From contig CAJTYR010000006.1 of assembly GCA_910584295.1 (NCBI GenBank), positions 22,585 through 86,584 of the forward strand: DNA of 64,000 bases. The letters are read 5' to 3'. Shown piece after piece: positions 1 through 9,300 of this stretch. The notes beneath the pieces are model-generated. The model was not told the DNA's origin and did no database searches. It saw only the letters and a program-made list of their open reading frames with translations. The first letter of the stretch is position 1; each line of letters starts with the position of its first letter. This DNA comes from an uncultured Christensenella sp. (GTDB lineage: Bacteria > Bacillota > Clostridia > Christensenellales > UBA1242). The position numbers and the translations under genes were made by a program.

Positions 1-225
1 ACTCTGCGAGGTCGTCAAATAATAATTTATTGCCCGCCCTTTCATTTCAGATTGAAGAGTGCTTTCAACAATTGTGTTGCTTATACCAGTTTTCATGGTC
101 GACATATTTCCGTTGCCAGAAATAATCATAACACTGGCAAGCATAAAGCAGACAGCAAAAGTGATGATTGCCCACAAAACACCATTTGCCTTGCAAGATT
201 GCTTAAAAAGAGCTTTACTAAACAT
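1..225 (-). CDS. ABC transporter permease, N-terminal fragment (runs off window)
   Basis: Only the first 75 codons are visible; the gene continues past the left edge. The product starts MFSKALFKQSCKANG and has a hydrophobic segment at about residues 17-38, as in the first helix of ABC-2 type exporter permeases. The ATG at 225 follows an AAGGAG site and overlaps the stop of the upstream ATPase gene (218-220) by 8 nt, so translation is coupled. Two ATPase genes directly upstream make a permease role likely. That role is inferred from context, because too little protein is visible to assign a family. Confidence 0.7.
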   Translation of the reverse strand, partial: MFSKALFKQSCKANGVLWAIITFAVCFMLASVMIISGNGNMSTMKTGISNTIVESTLQSEMKGRAINYYLTTSQS

Positions 226-1132
226 ATCTTTTCTCCTTTTTTTCTTTCAAAACTTCTTTAAAATATTTTTCAAGAGTGTATTTAACTTCTGACAAAAACT
301 TGACATCAAAAGCCTTCAATTCGCCAAAAAGTTTGTTTATTTCGTCATTTTTAATGTTGACTGTGATTTGATTGTATTGAGGCTGATCTCTTGTGATTTG
401 ATAGCCCAGTTTCTTAAACTTCTCATAATCTTTTTTCTTGTTGAATTCAATTTTAAAATCTTTGACTGGACGATTTCGGATTTTTTTCATGTCAGCGACA
501 TCAATGATGTGACCATTGTCAATCAGAGCAACTTTATCACAAGTATCTTCCATCTCGTTGAACATGTGACTGCTCATAAAAATTGTCTTTCCTTTTTTAT
601 GTTCCTCTTTGATTATGTCAAGGAAAGCAAGTCTCATAAGAGGATCAAGTCCTGTTGTTGGTTCATCCAAAATCAAAACTGGGGCATCGTTCATCAATGC
701 AGCGACAAGTGCTGTCTTTTGCTTCATCCCTTTGCTCATTCTTTTTAAGTTTGCTCTTGGGTCAAGTTGAAGTTTTTTGATAAGTTCATTTGCATAACTC
801 ATGTCTTCAAGTTTAAAAAATCCTGCTTGACTCTTCAAAAATGCTGTTCCAGTTGGAAGATCTGGAAATCCAATCTCGCCAGCAACATATCCAACATCCT
901 TGGCATATTCACTTGAATACTCCCAAGCCTCTTTCCCAAAGACATAAGCCTTGCCAAAAGTTGGCTGTATATAGCCCAAAATACTTCTTATGGTTGTGGT
1001 TTTGCCAGAGCCGTTTGTGCCGACAAAACCCATCATCTCCCCCTTTTCAATTTCGAGGTTAATTCCAAAAATGCCTTTGTTGTCGCCATAGTCTTTGGTA
1101 AGGTTTTCAAGTTTGATAACAGTTTCCATCAC
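218..1132 (-). CDS. ABC transporter ATP-binding protein (second of pair)
   Basis: 304 aa cytoplasmic ATPase of an export-type ABC transporter. Walker A is GTNGSGKTT (about residue 38), the signature region is SKGMKQKT (about 132), and Walker B/D-loop is LILDEPTTGLD. The roughly 80-residue C-terminal extension after the nucleotide-binding domain is normal for the multidrug/antibiotic exporter ATPases (CcmA/YhaQ-like). It overlaps the preceding ATPase gene by 4 nt (ATGA) and the permease start by 8 nt, so all three genes form one translationally coupled operon. The substrate cannot be read from the sequence. Confidence 0.9.
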   Translation of the reverse strand: MMETVIKLENLTKDYGDNKGIFGINLEIEKGEMMGFVGTNGSGKTTTIRSILGYIQPTFGKAYVFGKEAWEYSSEYAKDVGYVAGEIGFPDLPTGTAFLKSQAGFFKLEDMSYANELIKKLQLDPRANLKRMSKGMKQKTALVAALMNDAPVLILDEPTTGLDPLMRLAFLDIIKEEHKKGKTIFMSSHMFNEMEDTCDKVALIDNGHIIDVADMKKIRNRPVKDFKIEFNKKKDYEKFKKLGYQITRDQPQYNQITVNIKNDEINKLFGELKAFDVKFLSEVKYTLEKYFKEVLKEKKEKRYV

Positions 1133-2061
1133 ACACCTCCAAACTCCTTGTCTTCTTTATAGAATTTCATAAAGTAGTCTTCCAAAGTCTCTTTGTAGTT
1201 TGAAAATTCCAAAAGTTCAAAATCGCTCAAAAGCGAAATAACTTTGTTGATGTCTTTGTCGTCAGTGGAAATGAACACCCAATTTTCTTTTTCATTTTTG
1301 TCAAGAATCTGCAAAAATTCACACTTCTTTTGAGATGAAGAAAATTTTTTCGCATCGCCCTTGTTTTTGAAAAAGACTTTGTAATATTTTGTAGTTGCGT
1401 GTTTAAGATCATTTGCAACAAACTCTGAAACAACTCTTCCATCTTTTATTATTGCAATGCGGTCGCAAGTTGCATCGACTTCGGAAAAAATGTGACTTGA
1501 AAGAAGAATTGTCTTTCCTCTCTCTTTCTCCTCAACCACATATTGAACAAAAACATCTTGCATAACTGGATCAAGCCCACTTGTTGGCTCATCCAAAATC
1601 AAAACATCAGGGTCACCCATAAACGCCGTCACAATTGCAAGTTTTCTCTTCACCCCAAGGCTCATCCTCTTGGTCTCACCTTTAAGTTCTTTGTCTTTAA
1701 GTTCAAATAGTTTAAGAAGTTTTTTCAGATTTTCTTCATTTTCTTTTTTTTGAAGCTTTTGCATCATACGTATAAACTGCCAGCCTGTAAGCCCTTGCGG
1801 AAGAGCAATCTCTCCTGGGATATAGCCCACATTACCCAATATTTCATAATATTTATCAAAGGTTGGCATATTAAAGATTTTCGTCTGCCCACTTTGTGGC
1901 TTTGAAAAACCCATAAGGTGTCTGATTGTAGTGGATTTCCCAGCGCCATTTGGTCCCAAAAAACCAAAAACTTCTCCCTTATCAATCTTAAATGACACAT
2001 CAAAAACGCCTCTTCCAAAGCCATAATCCTTTGTCAATCTATCGACTTCAATAATTGCCAT
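1129..2061 (-). CDS. ABC transporter ATP-binding protein (first gene of operon)
   Basis: 310 aa ATPase with Walker A GPNGAGKST, signature SLGVKRKLA and Walker B LILDEPTSGLD, plus a C-terminal domain of about 85 residues. It is paralogous to the next gene and resembles the ATPases of ABC-2 exporters controlled by small GntR/YtrA-type repressors. It is the first gene of the operon; a TTAA-flanked palindrome and a TATAAT-like box lie just upstream (2085-2114). Two non-identical ATPases next to one permease suggest a heterodimeric motor. That is an inference. Confidence 0.9.
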   Translation of the reverse strand: MAIIEVDRLTKDYGFGRGVFDVSFKIDKGEVFGFLGPNGAGKSTTIRHLMGFSKPQSGQTKIFNMPTFDKYYEILGNVGYIPGEIALPQGLTGWQFIRMMQKLQKKENEENLKKLLKLFELKDKELKGETKRMSLGVKRKLAIVTAFMGDPDVLILDEPTSGLDPVMQDVFVQYVVEEKERGKTILLSSHIFSEVDATCDRIAIIKDGRVVSEFVANDLKHATTKYYKVFFKNKGDAKKFSSSQKKCEFLQILDKNEKENWVFISTDDKDINKVISLLSDFELLEFSNYKETLEDYFMKFYKEDKEFGGV

Positions 2062-2084
2062 GTCTTTGCCAACCCTCCACTCTA

Positions 2085-2114
2085 TTAAAGTAAAATGTTT
2101 ACTTAAATATTATA
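2085..2114 (-). promoter_or_regulatory. Promoter -10 and palindromic operator candidate of the ABC operon
   Basis: A TATAAT box on the minus strand (2114-2109) is followed downstream by an imperfect palindrome at 2085-2106, with TTAA(A)GTAAA and TTTACTTAA arms around ATG. It lies between the -10 box and the first ATPase start, where a repressor would block transcription. The -35 box is weak. No regulator gene is visible next to it. Confidence 0.4.
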
Positions 2115-2221
2115 TAATATAAAACTTAAAAATGGTTAACTAGAAAAACGACACCCCAGGCTGTTTTGTAAAATATATCACAATGCTTTTCAAAAAAAAT
2201 AAAAATCTCACAAAGAGATTT

Positions 2222-2830
2222 CTATTTCATATCCAAAATTGATTGAAAGTCGTTTTCTTGCAAAAATTTAATTTGCTCTTCAACGTTTTCTTTATTGTTT
2301 ATGTAAAAGTTGTTTAAAACTTTTTCATTATCAAATTTCTTTTCGTTGCCATAAGAACTTGCATGCTTACATTTTTCCCATTCGCACTTTGCGTATGCTC
2401 TTGTCAAATTTTGCAAACAATCAATGGCGGTTTTGAGAACTTCATAAAACTTGTGAATTTGCTTCTTTGAAAGTTCTGTTTTGTCAACTGAATAGAAAAA
2501 TAAAAAGTGATCAACAATGCCCAACACCTGCCTTATTTCAGCTTCTGGACTGCCATCTTGCCCAATTAAATAAAGCACTTCTTGCTTGTTAAGTTCAAAA
2601 TTCTTAAACTCTGAAACCTTGTCAGTGCTCGGAATACGAAAGTTATACATACATCCAATGATTTTGCTGAAAAGCGTTTCAGCTGCTTTCATGCTTGAAA
2701 TTCTGTGGCTGGTTATCAAACTTGTGTATCTTCTCTTTTTGTCCGCAATCATGGTGACAAAAATATTGACAATCACACCTGACAAAGACAAAAGTCCAAC
2801 GATAAGCGTAGCCAAATTAAAATCTTTCAT
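2222..2830 (-). CDS. Hypothetical protein with one N-terminal membrane segment
   Basis: 202 aa. A single hydrophobic helix spans about residues 7-29, followed by basic residues (ADKKRRY), so the remaining roughly 170 residues are probably cytoplasmic and mostly helical. The layout recalls SLATT-like single-TM proteins, but I do not recognise a family. A GAGGA ribosome site precedes the ATG. It is transcribed alone between the ABC operon and the ASCH/exonuclease pair. Confidence 0.6.
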   Translation of the reverse strand: MKDFNLATLIVGLLSLSGVIVNIFVTMIADKKRRYTSLITSHRISSMKAAETLFSKIIGCMYNFRIPSTDKVSEFKNFELNKQEVLYLIGQDGSPEAEIRQVLGIVDHFLFFYSVDKTELSKKQIHKFYEVLKTAIDCLQNLTRAYAKCEWEKCKHASSYGNEKKFDNEKVLNNFYINNKENVEEQIKFLQENDFQSILDMK

Positions 2831-2908
2831 ACTTTCCTCAACTTGAAATCTATTTCATTTTTAATATATCACAGCAAGCAAATTTTGTCTACCACAAAAA
2901 AATTATTT

Positions 2909-3295
2909 TCACTCTGCCAAAACAATCCAGCCAGCACCATTGCTTCTTGGCACTTTCAATGGTTCAATCTTTTTGACATTTTCAAGCCAAATAAGTGTGC
3001 AATATTTTTTCTGCAAAGTTTCTTTCCAGTCTTCAAAACGATCTGTGCCAATTGCTTTACCCCATTTTTTTCTGATATCTTCCACTTTTTCAGGAGTCAA
3101 CTGAAAATATTCCACCCTTTTCACACTCGCACTCGCCGTGACATCTTTTCCAGTTTCTTTGAGAAGGATTTCATCTCCCACAGCAATCTTTCCATAAGGT
3201 GGACATCTATGCATGCCCCATCGACTTTCAATCGTTTTTTCTCCTGAAAGCACCATGTCAAAAAATGGCTGTCTTAAAATTGCAATGTGCTTCAT
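2909..3295 (-). CDS. ASCH domain protein
   Basis: 128 aa, close to one ASCH domain. It has the family's N-terminal pattern: an early hydrophobic strand, the conserved LSGEKTIESR segment (residues 17-26), then a GDEILL strand (about 42-47). ASCH domains share the PUA-like RNA-binding fold; some hydrolyse modified cytidines or bind RNA. The ATG overlaps the stop of the exonuclease III gene by 4 nt, so the two are coupled. No specific substrate can be named. Confidence 0.75.
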   Translation of the reverse strand: MKHIAILRQPFFDMVLSGEKTIESRWGMHRCPPYGKIAVGDEILLKETGKDVTASASVKRVEYFQLTPEKVEDIRKKWGKAIGTDRFEDWKETLQKKYCTLIWLENVKKIEPLKVPRSNGAGWIVLAE

Positions 3296-4098
3296 AACTC
3301 CTCCAATTCTGCAACCACTGGCAAATGATCACTGTAAACCAAATCCAAAATCTGACAATTCTTAATTTTCTTTTTAAGTCCGTCACTTGCAAGAATATAA
3401 TCAATGCGATATTTCCAACTGTTGTAAGAAGTGTCATAACGGGACCGATAACTTCTCCAAGAATACTCTATCTTTTCTGGATTACAAAATCTGAAACAGT
3501 CAATCATTCCAAGCGACAAGAGATGATCAAATGCCTCTCTTTCAATTGGCAAAAAGACAGATTTTGTCTTGCACTCTCTTGGATTTGTCAAATCAATCTC
3601 ATTGTGGGCGATGTTGTAATCTCCAACACAAATCACATGGTATTTTTCTTTGAGATTTGAGATAAACTTTGACAATGCCTCCAAATATTTCATCTTAAAC
3701 TCAAGTCTGCTGTTTCCATTTGGAATGTAAGCATCAATGATTGCAAGGTTTCCAAAAATGACAGTTGTGGTTCGCCCTTCGTCATCTTGCCAAAATTCTC
3801 CCATGTCCAAAAGCACAGCATCCGGTTTCTTTTTGCTCAAAACAAGTGTTCCTGCATAGCCTGCTTTTGTCCCACAATTGAAAATTGCATTAAAATCACT
3901 CAAAACACACTTGTCTTCTTTATCAGAAAAGAAACTTATTTGTTTTTTACTCGGAAAAATAATTTCTCTTGCCAAAGCCTCGCCACATCGAACTTCTTGA
4001 AAACAATAAACATCAGCGTCAAAATCAGCAATCCAATCTACCAACCCCAACTTTGCACTTGCCCTTATTCCATTAATGTTATAAGTAACTATTTTCAT
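3292..4098 (-). CDS. xth: Exodeoxyribonuclease III / AP endonuclease
   Basis: 268 aa, normal length for the exonuclease III family of the EEP fold. It cuts DNA at abasic sites and removes 3' blocks in base-excision repair. Visible motifs are KIVTYNINGIR at the N-terminus (metal-binding Asn), CFQEVR (catalytic Glu, about residue 35), GDYNIAH (about 162) and YSDHLPV near the C-terminus (catalytic Asp-His). It has no Shine-Dalgarno site; a TATAAT box at 4105-4110 ends 6 nt before the ATG, so the mRNA may be leaderless. It is coupled to the ASCH gene. Confidence 0.92.
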   Translation of the reverse strand: MKIVTYNINGIRASAKLGLVDWIADFDADVYCFQEVRCGEALAREIIFPSKKQISFFSDKEDKCVLSDFNAIFNCGTKAGYAGTLVLSKKKPDAVLLDMGEFWQDDEGRTTTVIFGNLAIIDAYIPNGNSRLEFKMKYLEALSKFISNLKEKYHVICVGDYNIAHNEIDLTNPRECKTKSVFLPIEREAFDHLLSLGMIDCFRFCNPEKIEYSWRSYRSRYDTSYNSWKYRIDYILASDGLKKKIKNCQILDLVYSDHLPVVAELEEL

Positions 4099-4104
4099 AT
4101 TTAT

Positions 4105-4110
4105 ATTATA
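4105..4110 (-). promoter_or_regulatory. -10 box of a probable leaderless promoter for xth
   Basis: TATAAT on the minus strand, 6 nt before the ATG at 4098. With normal spacing, transcription would start at or next to the start codon. The -35 region is weak. Confidence 0.5.
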
Positions 4111-4249
4111 ACATATCTCAAATTCAATTCATAGTTTTTTGCAAAAAATATAATATGTATAAAATTTGCCTTTCTGATACAAATAGGACAAATTTATCAC
4201 ATTTAAAATTTCTTTCTTCTTAAAAATAGACACGATAAATAAATATGAA

Positions 4250-4269
4250 TTAAGATATTGATATCTTAA
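4250..4269. promoter_or_regulatory. Perfect 20-bp palindrome before the 4286 gene
   Basis: TTAAGATAT-TG-ATATCTTAA: nine-base perfect arms around a 2-nt spacer. It ends a few bases before the AAAGGAG ribosome site of the membrane protein at 4286. It could be a dimeric repressor operator or an RNA hairpin that limits ribosome access. Confidence 0.55.
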
Positions 4270-4285
4270 CAAAAGGAGTGAAAAA

Positions 4286-4843
4286 ATGAAAAGACCTGAA
4301 AATCTTACAAAGACAATTTTGCATGCAGTAATTGGAGCTTTGGGAGTTTTGATTCTTGGCTTTCTTGGATTACCATATGTGACTCAAGCAGCATATTCAA
4401 TCATGGGGACAGAAAATCCTGCTTTAAAGTCTAGTGGCTATGATGTGCTTGATTCCAACAACCCAGATCCAACTGCAAAAGAAACATTTCTTTATGTGGC
4501 AGTTCTTCTTCTTGTGATTTTTGCATGCATTATGATCGTATCTGCTGTTCTTGCACTTTTGGATGATTTCGGTGTTGTATCAAACGAAATGTATTCAAAA
4601 GTTGTTAAATGGGTTCTTTTTGCTTCAGCTTTGGCTGTGCTTGTTCTCACAATTCTCAATATTGTTGCTTGCACTGGCGTAGTTGCAGAAAAGAATGAAC
4701 TTGTTGACACAATGAACAAACAACATGCTTCTTATGGCGTAGTTATCCCTGCCGTAAAGACTGGCTTGATCAGTTTGATTCTTGAAATGATTTGTGGTGC
4801 TGGTGCAACTGCTTGTGCAGCATACAACACATTCAAGAAATAA
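4286..4843 (+). CDS. Four-helix membrane protein of unknown function
   Basis: 185 aa. Hydrophobic segments lie near residues 11-34, 68-90, 109-130 and 155-178, giving a four-helix bundle topology. The loops are short and hold no recognisable motif. An AAAGGAG site precedes the ATG. It stands alone between a perfect palindrome and a strong terminator, so it is probably a separately regulated single gene. Family unknown. Confidence 0.65.
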   Translation: MKRPENLTKTILHAVIGALGVLILGFLGLPYVTQAAYSIMGTENPALKSSGYDVLDSNNPDPTAKETFLYVAVLLLVIFACIMIVSAVLALLDDFGVVSNEMYSKVVKWVLFASALAVLVLTILNIVACTGVVAEKNELVDTMNKQHASYGVVIPAVKTGLISLILEMICGAGATACAAYNTFKK

Positions 4844-4865
4844 TTCCAATTAACACAAAACTATT

Positions 4866-4903
4866 AAAAAACACCCCTCAAAGATTTAGGGGGTGTTTTT
4901 TAA
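4866..4903. terminator. Rho-independent terminator, probably bidirectional
   Basis: AAAAACACCCC and GGGGTGTTTTTT arms around a loop of about 12 nt. It sits between the ends of the convergent genes at 4286 and 4952, with A- and T-runs on both sides. Confidence 0.85.
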
Positions 4904-4951
4904 TATATAACAATATGTACCTTTTAAACAAAATCAAATTTTTGAATATTT

Positions 4952-6340
4952 TTAAGTTGTTTTTTTCTTTTTAGGTTTCACACCATTATTTTTTTTAATT
5001 TCTTTAAGAACCTGTTTTTCCTTCGCAACTTGTTCCACTCGAATATCTATCATTTGTTTAGCCATTGCAAAAGCATTGTCATCAACAATTTTTATTTGAG
5101 TTTCTTCAGCTTTTACAGGAGCAAGCCCACTCAATCTAAGTTTCATCATCTCTTCATTTTCAGAAGGGAAAGCTGCAATAGTTACTCCTCTCTTTATTAA
5201 AAGACGGATGTAATGCTTGTTTCCACAGCCAACAACAACATAATTTTTTGTTTCCTTTGCTCTTGAGTTTGGCTTTTTGTCTGCATAATCACGAAGATTT
5301 TTAAAATATGATTTTTGTTTTGAAGATAAAAGTTTATATGCCTCTTGCAATGTCAACTTTTTATTTGGCGTAATAACAATATCGCCGCTTGCAATTTTTT
5401 GTTTTTGCTCCTGCACAGGTATTTCTTGTATATCCGCTTCTTCAACCTCTTCAACAGATTGTGCAGGTTTTTCTTCAAGTTTCTCTTCAACAACAGGCTC
5501 TTTCGTCAAACTCACATTTTCGTCCAAACCTTCAGTTTCATCTTTTTTATACAATTCGTCCAACAGATTATCTGCAATCTCATACTCTTCTTCTAATTTG
5601 TCAATGATGTCTTTTTGTTTTTGTATCTCTTCTCTGAGTTTCGCTTTTTCTTGCTCATGCAAGATTTCATCAATCCTATGCAACTCTTCTTGATATTCTT
5701 TTTTGATTTGACGGACTCTTTCATCATTGCTGTCGTTTTCTACAAACACATCGATATTCTCTGGCATTATGTTTGTTGGATTGTTGTATGCAGATTTTTG
5801 ATTTTCCATATCCATTTTCAACTTGATATAATCCATCAAATCAGGAAAATTTTTGCTCGTAAAGTTTGGATATGATGCTTGATTGTACAAGTTCTCATAA
5901 TCAGAAATTCTGGCTTGCAAACTTTGTTCTTCTGCCTTCATATCAAGATTTTCATCCTGCTTCTCAACCTTTTCAACTGGCTCAGCAGCGGTTTCTTGCT
6001 TTTCTTCATCTTTAGTTAAATCTGCTTTTATTGCATTCCTTTCTTCTTTTAGCTTTTTTATTTTCTTCTTATGATTTACAACAGAAACACAAACAATTAT
6101 CACAATAAGCAAAACTAAAACGCCTCCACCTATTGCAAACCAAAGCCAATTTGTTTTTATAAACTGCCCTACATTTTTTGATGATGCGGCATTGACCACA
6201 AGTGAACGATTTGAATAAGCAGTGGTTGCAAGACTTGAAGGGCTGTTTATATCTAAACACGAAAGACAAATACCCATGCAGAGCATAAACACTCCGCACA
6301 GGCTTTGAATTATAACTTTTGTTATGTTAGGTTTTTTCAT
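4952..6340 (-). CDS. Membrane-anchored coiled-coil protein, partner of the giant surface protein
   Basis: 462 aa. A signal-like segment (about residues 8-28) is followed by a short outer linker and a transmembrane helix at about 66-90 that begins FIKTNWLWFAIG. Then comes a long acidic and glutamine-rich charged region (about 95-330, coiled-coil prone) and a C-terminal globular part (about 340-440) with a lysine-rich tail (KPKKKKTT). Its ATG directly abuts the TAA of the 1777-aa gene upstream, so the two are coupled. The upstream protein carries nearly the same anchor motif, so they are probably paralogous membrane tethers with cytoplasmic tails. No known family is recognised. Confidence 0.75.
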   Translation of the reverse strand: MKKPNITKVIIQSLCGVFMLCMGICLSCLDINSPSSLATTAYSNRSLVVNAASSKNVGQFIKTNWLWFAIGGGVLVLLIVIIVCVSVVNHKKKIKKLKEERNAIKADLTKDEEKQETAAEPVEKVEKQDENLDMKAEEQSLQARISDYENLYNQASYPNFTSKNFPDLMDYIKLKMDMENQKSAYNNPTNIMPENIDVFVENDSNDERVRQIKKEYQEELHRIDEILHEQEKAKLREEIQKQKDIIDKLEEEYEIADNLLDELYKKDETEGLDENVSLTKEPVVEEKLEEKPAQSVEEVEEADIQEIPVQEQKQKIASGDIVITPNKKLTLQEAYKLLSSKQKSYFKNLRDYADKKPNSRAKETKNYVVVGCGNKHYIRLLIKRGVTIAAFPSENEEMMKLRLSGLAPVKAEETQIKIVDDNAFAMAKQMIDIRVEQVAKEKQVLKEIKKNNGVKPKKKKTT

Positions 6341-9300
6341 TTATTTATCCTTCTTATCTTCAAGTTTCTTTGCTATTTTTCTTTTGATAATTTCTTGGTT
6401 TACTTCCAAAATTTTTCTTTTATCTTTCAATTCTTCAAGTTTTTGCTTGTCGCTGCTCAACTCAAGTTGTTTACGTTTTTCACGAATCTCCTCAAGTTTT
6501 CGCATCTCTTGTTCATACTCACTGATTATATTTTTTTCTTTTTTATGAGCAGCATTTTGACTAAATTCTCCAAGTCTGCCTTGCAATGCCTGAATTAAGT
6601 TATATTCTTCCAGCATTCTTTGTCTTTGTTGATTGTAAGCCATTTCCAACATCATCATATATTTTTCAACATCATTTGGTCCAGCATTTTGAATTCCGTT
6701 TGGAATCCAATTGTTGTAGCCATACCCCATTGGTTGCGGAGGAATTTGTTGTTGAGGAGGAAATTGTTGATATTGTGGCTGTTGATTTTGTTGAGGCATA
6801 CCACCAAAATAAATGTTTGTTCCACCATTTACATTATTTTCTTCTTTAGGTTTCTCAACAGGTTTTTCTTCCACTTTTTCAGCTTTTACTTCAGCGTTTT
6901 CTTCTTGTTTAGCCTCTTCAGTTTTTGCCTCTTCCTTCTTTTCTTCTTCAATGATTTCTTCTTTTTGTTTTCTACGTTTGATAAGGAAAATTATCAACCA
7001 CAACAAAAGCAAGAATAATAGAACACTCAAGCCAATAACAAACCACAACCAATTTGCTTTGATAAACTTCCAAACTTTAGCAAAGAAGTTTTCAGGTGGT
7101 TGATATTTAAATTCTTGTATTGGAGTGAAATTTGGATCTTTTGAAACAAACTCAAAATTCTCATCCTTTAAAATAAGTTCTGCTCTATAATTTTGCCCCT
7201 TAACAAAGTTTTCTGGCAAAACCACATTGCCTTCACTGTCATAGTATTTGATTTCAAATTTATCAGCATCATTAGGGTCACTCAAAACAAACTCTGGATA
7301 ACCTTTGTTATTTTTCCATTCGCCCTCGATTCTGCCTTTAATAATCTCAAAAGTCAAAGTTCTGGTCAAGACTTCATTGCCATCTTCGCCTGTGATAGAA
7401 GTCGCCCATTCTGCATGCTTCCCAACATTAATGGAAAGTGTAACGGAATAAACTCCAATATCAGTTTGGGTCAAATAACTTTCACCCTCAGCAATAACAA
7501 TATAATCTTTCCATTTTTCCCAATCCTTAAGCTGAAATGTAACCTGACTGCCTGTCCATTCAAGTTTGTCAACAACAAAACTTGGATCATCTACCAATTC
7601 CTTTGGTCCATTTGGATCGATTGCAGTAAATTTTATTTGTGTTGTTGCACCGCTAGCAAATTGAACATTGCCATCAACAGCTTCAAGCACAACCCAATAA
7701 TCTTTTCCTGGAACCAACGCTTCATTAGGATAGTCCACAAAACTGTCTTCTGGATTAGCCGGATCAAATGGGTCAGTGTAAATCTTACGATTGACAAGCC
7801 CCTCTTCAATTTTGTTTCCGTTTTCATCAATTAAATCTGCATAAGGTGCATCACTTACAGATGCTCCGTTCCATTTATCTACAAAAACTACCAAAGGTTT
7901 GATTTCAAAATAGAATACCTTGTTGCGAACCACATAATCAATGGCATCTGTTTCAGTCAATTCAATTGTTGCCTTATATTTGCCAACCTCTTTAGGCTCA
8001 ATTGGATTTCCTTCTGCGTCAACAAGCTCTTCTGCATAAGCCCCAGAACCATCGTCTTTAAAGTATCTAATTTTAAACTCGGTCACAAGATCTTTAGGGT
8101 CAACAGGATTTACACCTTGAAATTCTCCATTATAAAAGTTTTCTTTATCAAGTCCAAGCTCCAAATCAAGGACAACTCTCTTATCTCCAACTGTAAATTC
8201 ATAGACAACTTCATTTCCACCTGTCAAAGGATTGTAAAGCGCATAATTGTTGGCAAAGTCTGGATGAATAGTCACCTTTGCATAATATGTATAAGGTATG
8301 CCAAGATCAACCCTTATTCCATTGCCTGTATAAAGTGGATTTCCATCTTCGTCAGTTGCCTCAAACTCTTCAGTTGTGTGAGGTGCATGGACATCAATCT
8401 CTTGAGTGCAAGCAGCATCACTATAATACTTAACTAAAAGTTGTTTTGAATAGGTGTTTTGAGCAATTGGGAAAGGTATACGATATTCATCATTATTAAA
8501 TGGATGGACATGCTCATCCCAAAGACTAGGATCAGTCGAGAGAACTATTTTATCTTTTTCAATTCTCCATTCATGTTCGACATCAATTGAGTAAACAGGG
8601 TTGTTTAAATCAGAACTAAATGAGTAATTATATCTGCCATTTTCTGCTTTGACTGTATAAGTAAATTTTGCGGTGTAATGCTCTCCATCACCACATGACT
8701 CATACTCTTTATCAGTATAACCACTGCTTGATGAAGATGCATAACTGATTGCATCTGGCAAATCCAAAGGTTTGATCTGTTGAGGTCTGCCTGTATAAAC
8801 AGGATTTGCAGTATAAACTATATCATTTACATCAATATAAGCAGATTGAAGATATAAGGTTGCAATGTGAATAGTTTGAATACTGCTGTCAAGTTCATAT
8901 CCCCTGAGTGTTGATAAAGTAGCAGTTATAGTGTAAGTATCAGCATTGAGACATTGTGTTTCTGGTTTTATATTTCCAGAGACATCTGTATAGGTTATCT
9001 TATAATCAACAACAAGTCCTCTTGGAAGTGTTGTTTTGTCAAAACCAACAACAAAAACCTTGCCATTGTAAACTACAGTTGCTGAATAGTTGCCAGTTGA
9101 ATCAAGTCCTATAACATTGACTCCAGTCAATTCATTTTCATACTGCCAATTGAGGTCAACAGAAGTTATGGTTGCTGTCACAACAAAGAAATCAATTTCT
9201 GAGTCTGTTGGCGAGATAACATAGTTCTTGTTTGTTGAAGGAGCAGAACTGTCCGAAGCAAGCTCAACACACAAAGCATATTGAGCATCTGGATCAACCA

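Noticed and set aside
7193..7834. 213-codon plus-strand frame within the giant surface protein gene
   Set aside because: Antisense shadow without a ribosome site; the minus-strand frame is intact for 1777 codons with a signal peptide and anchor.
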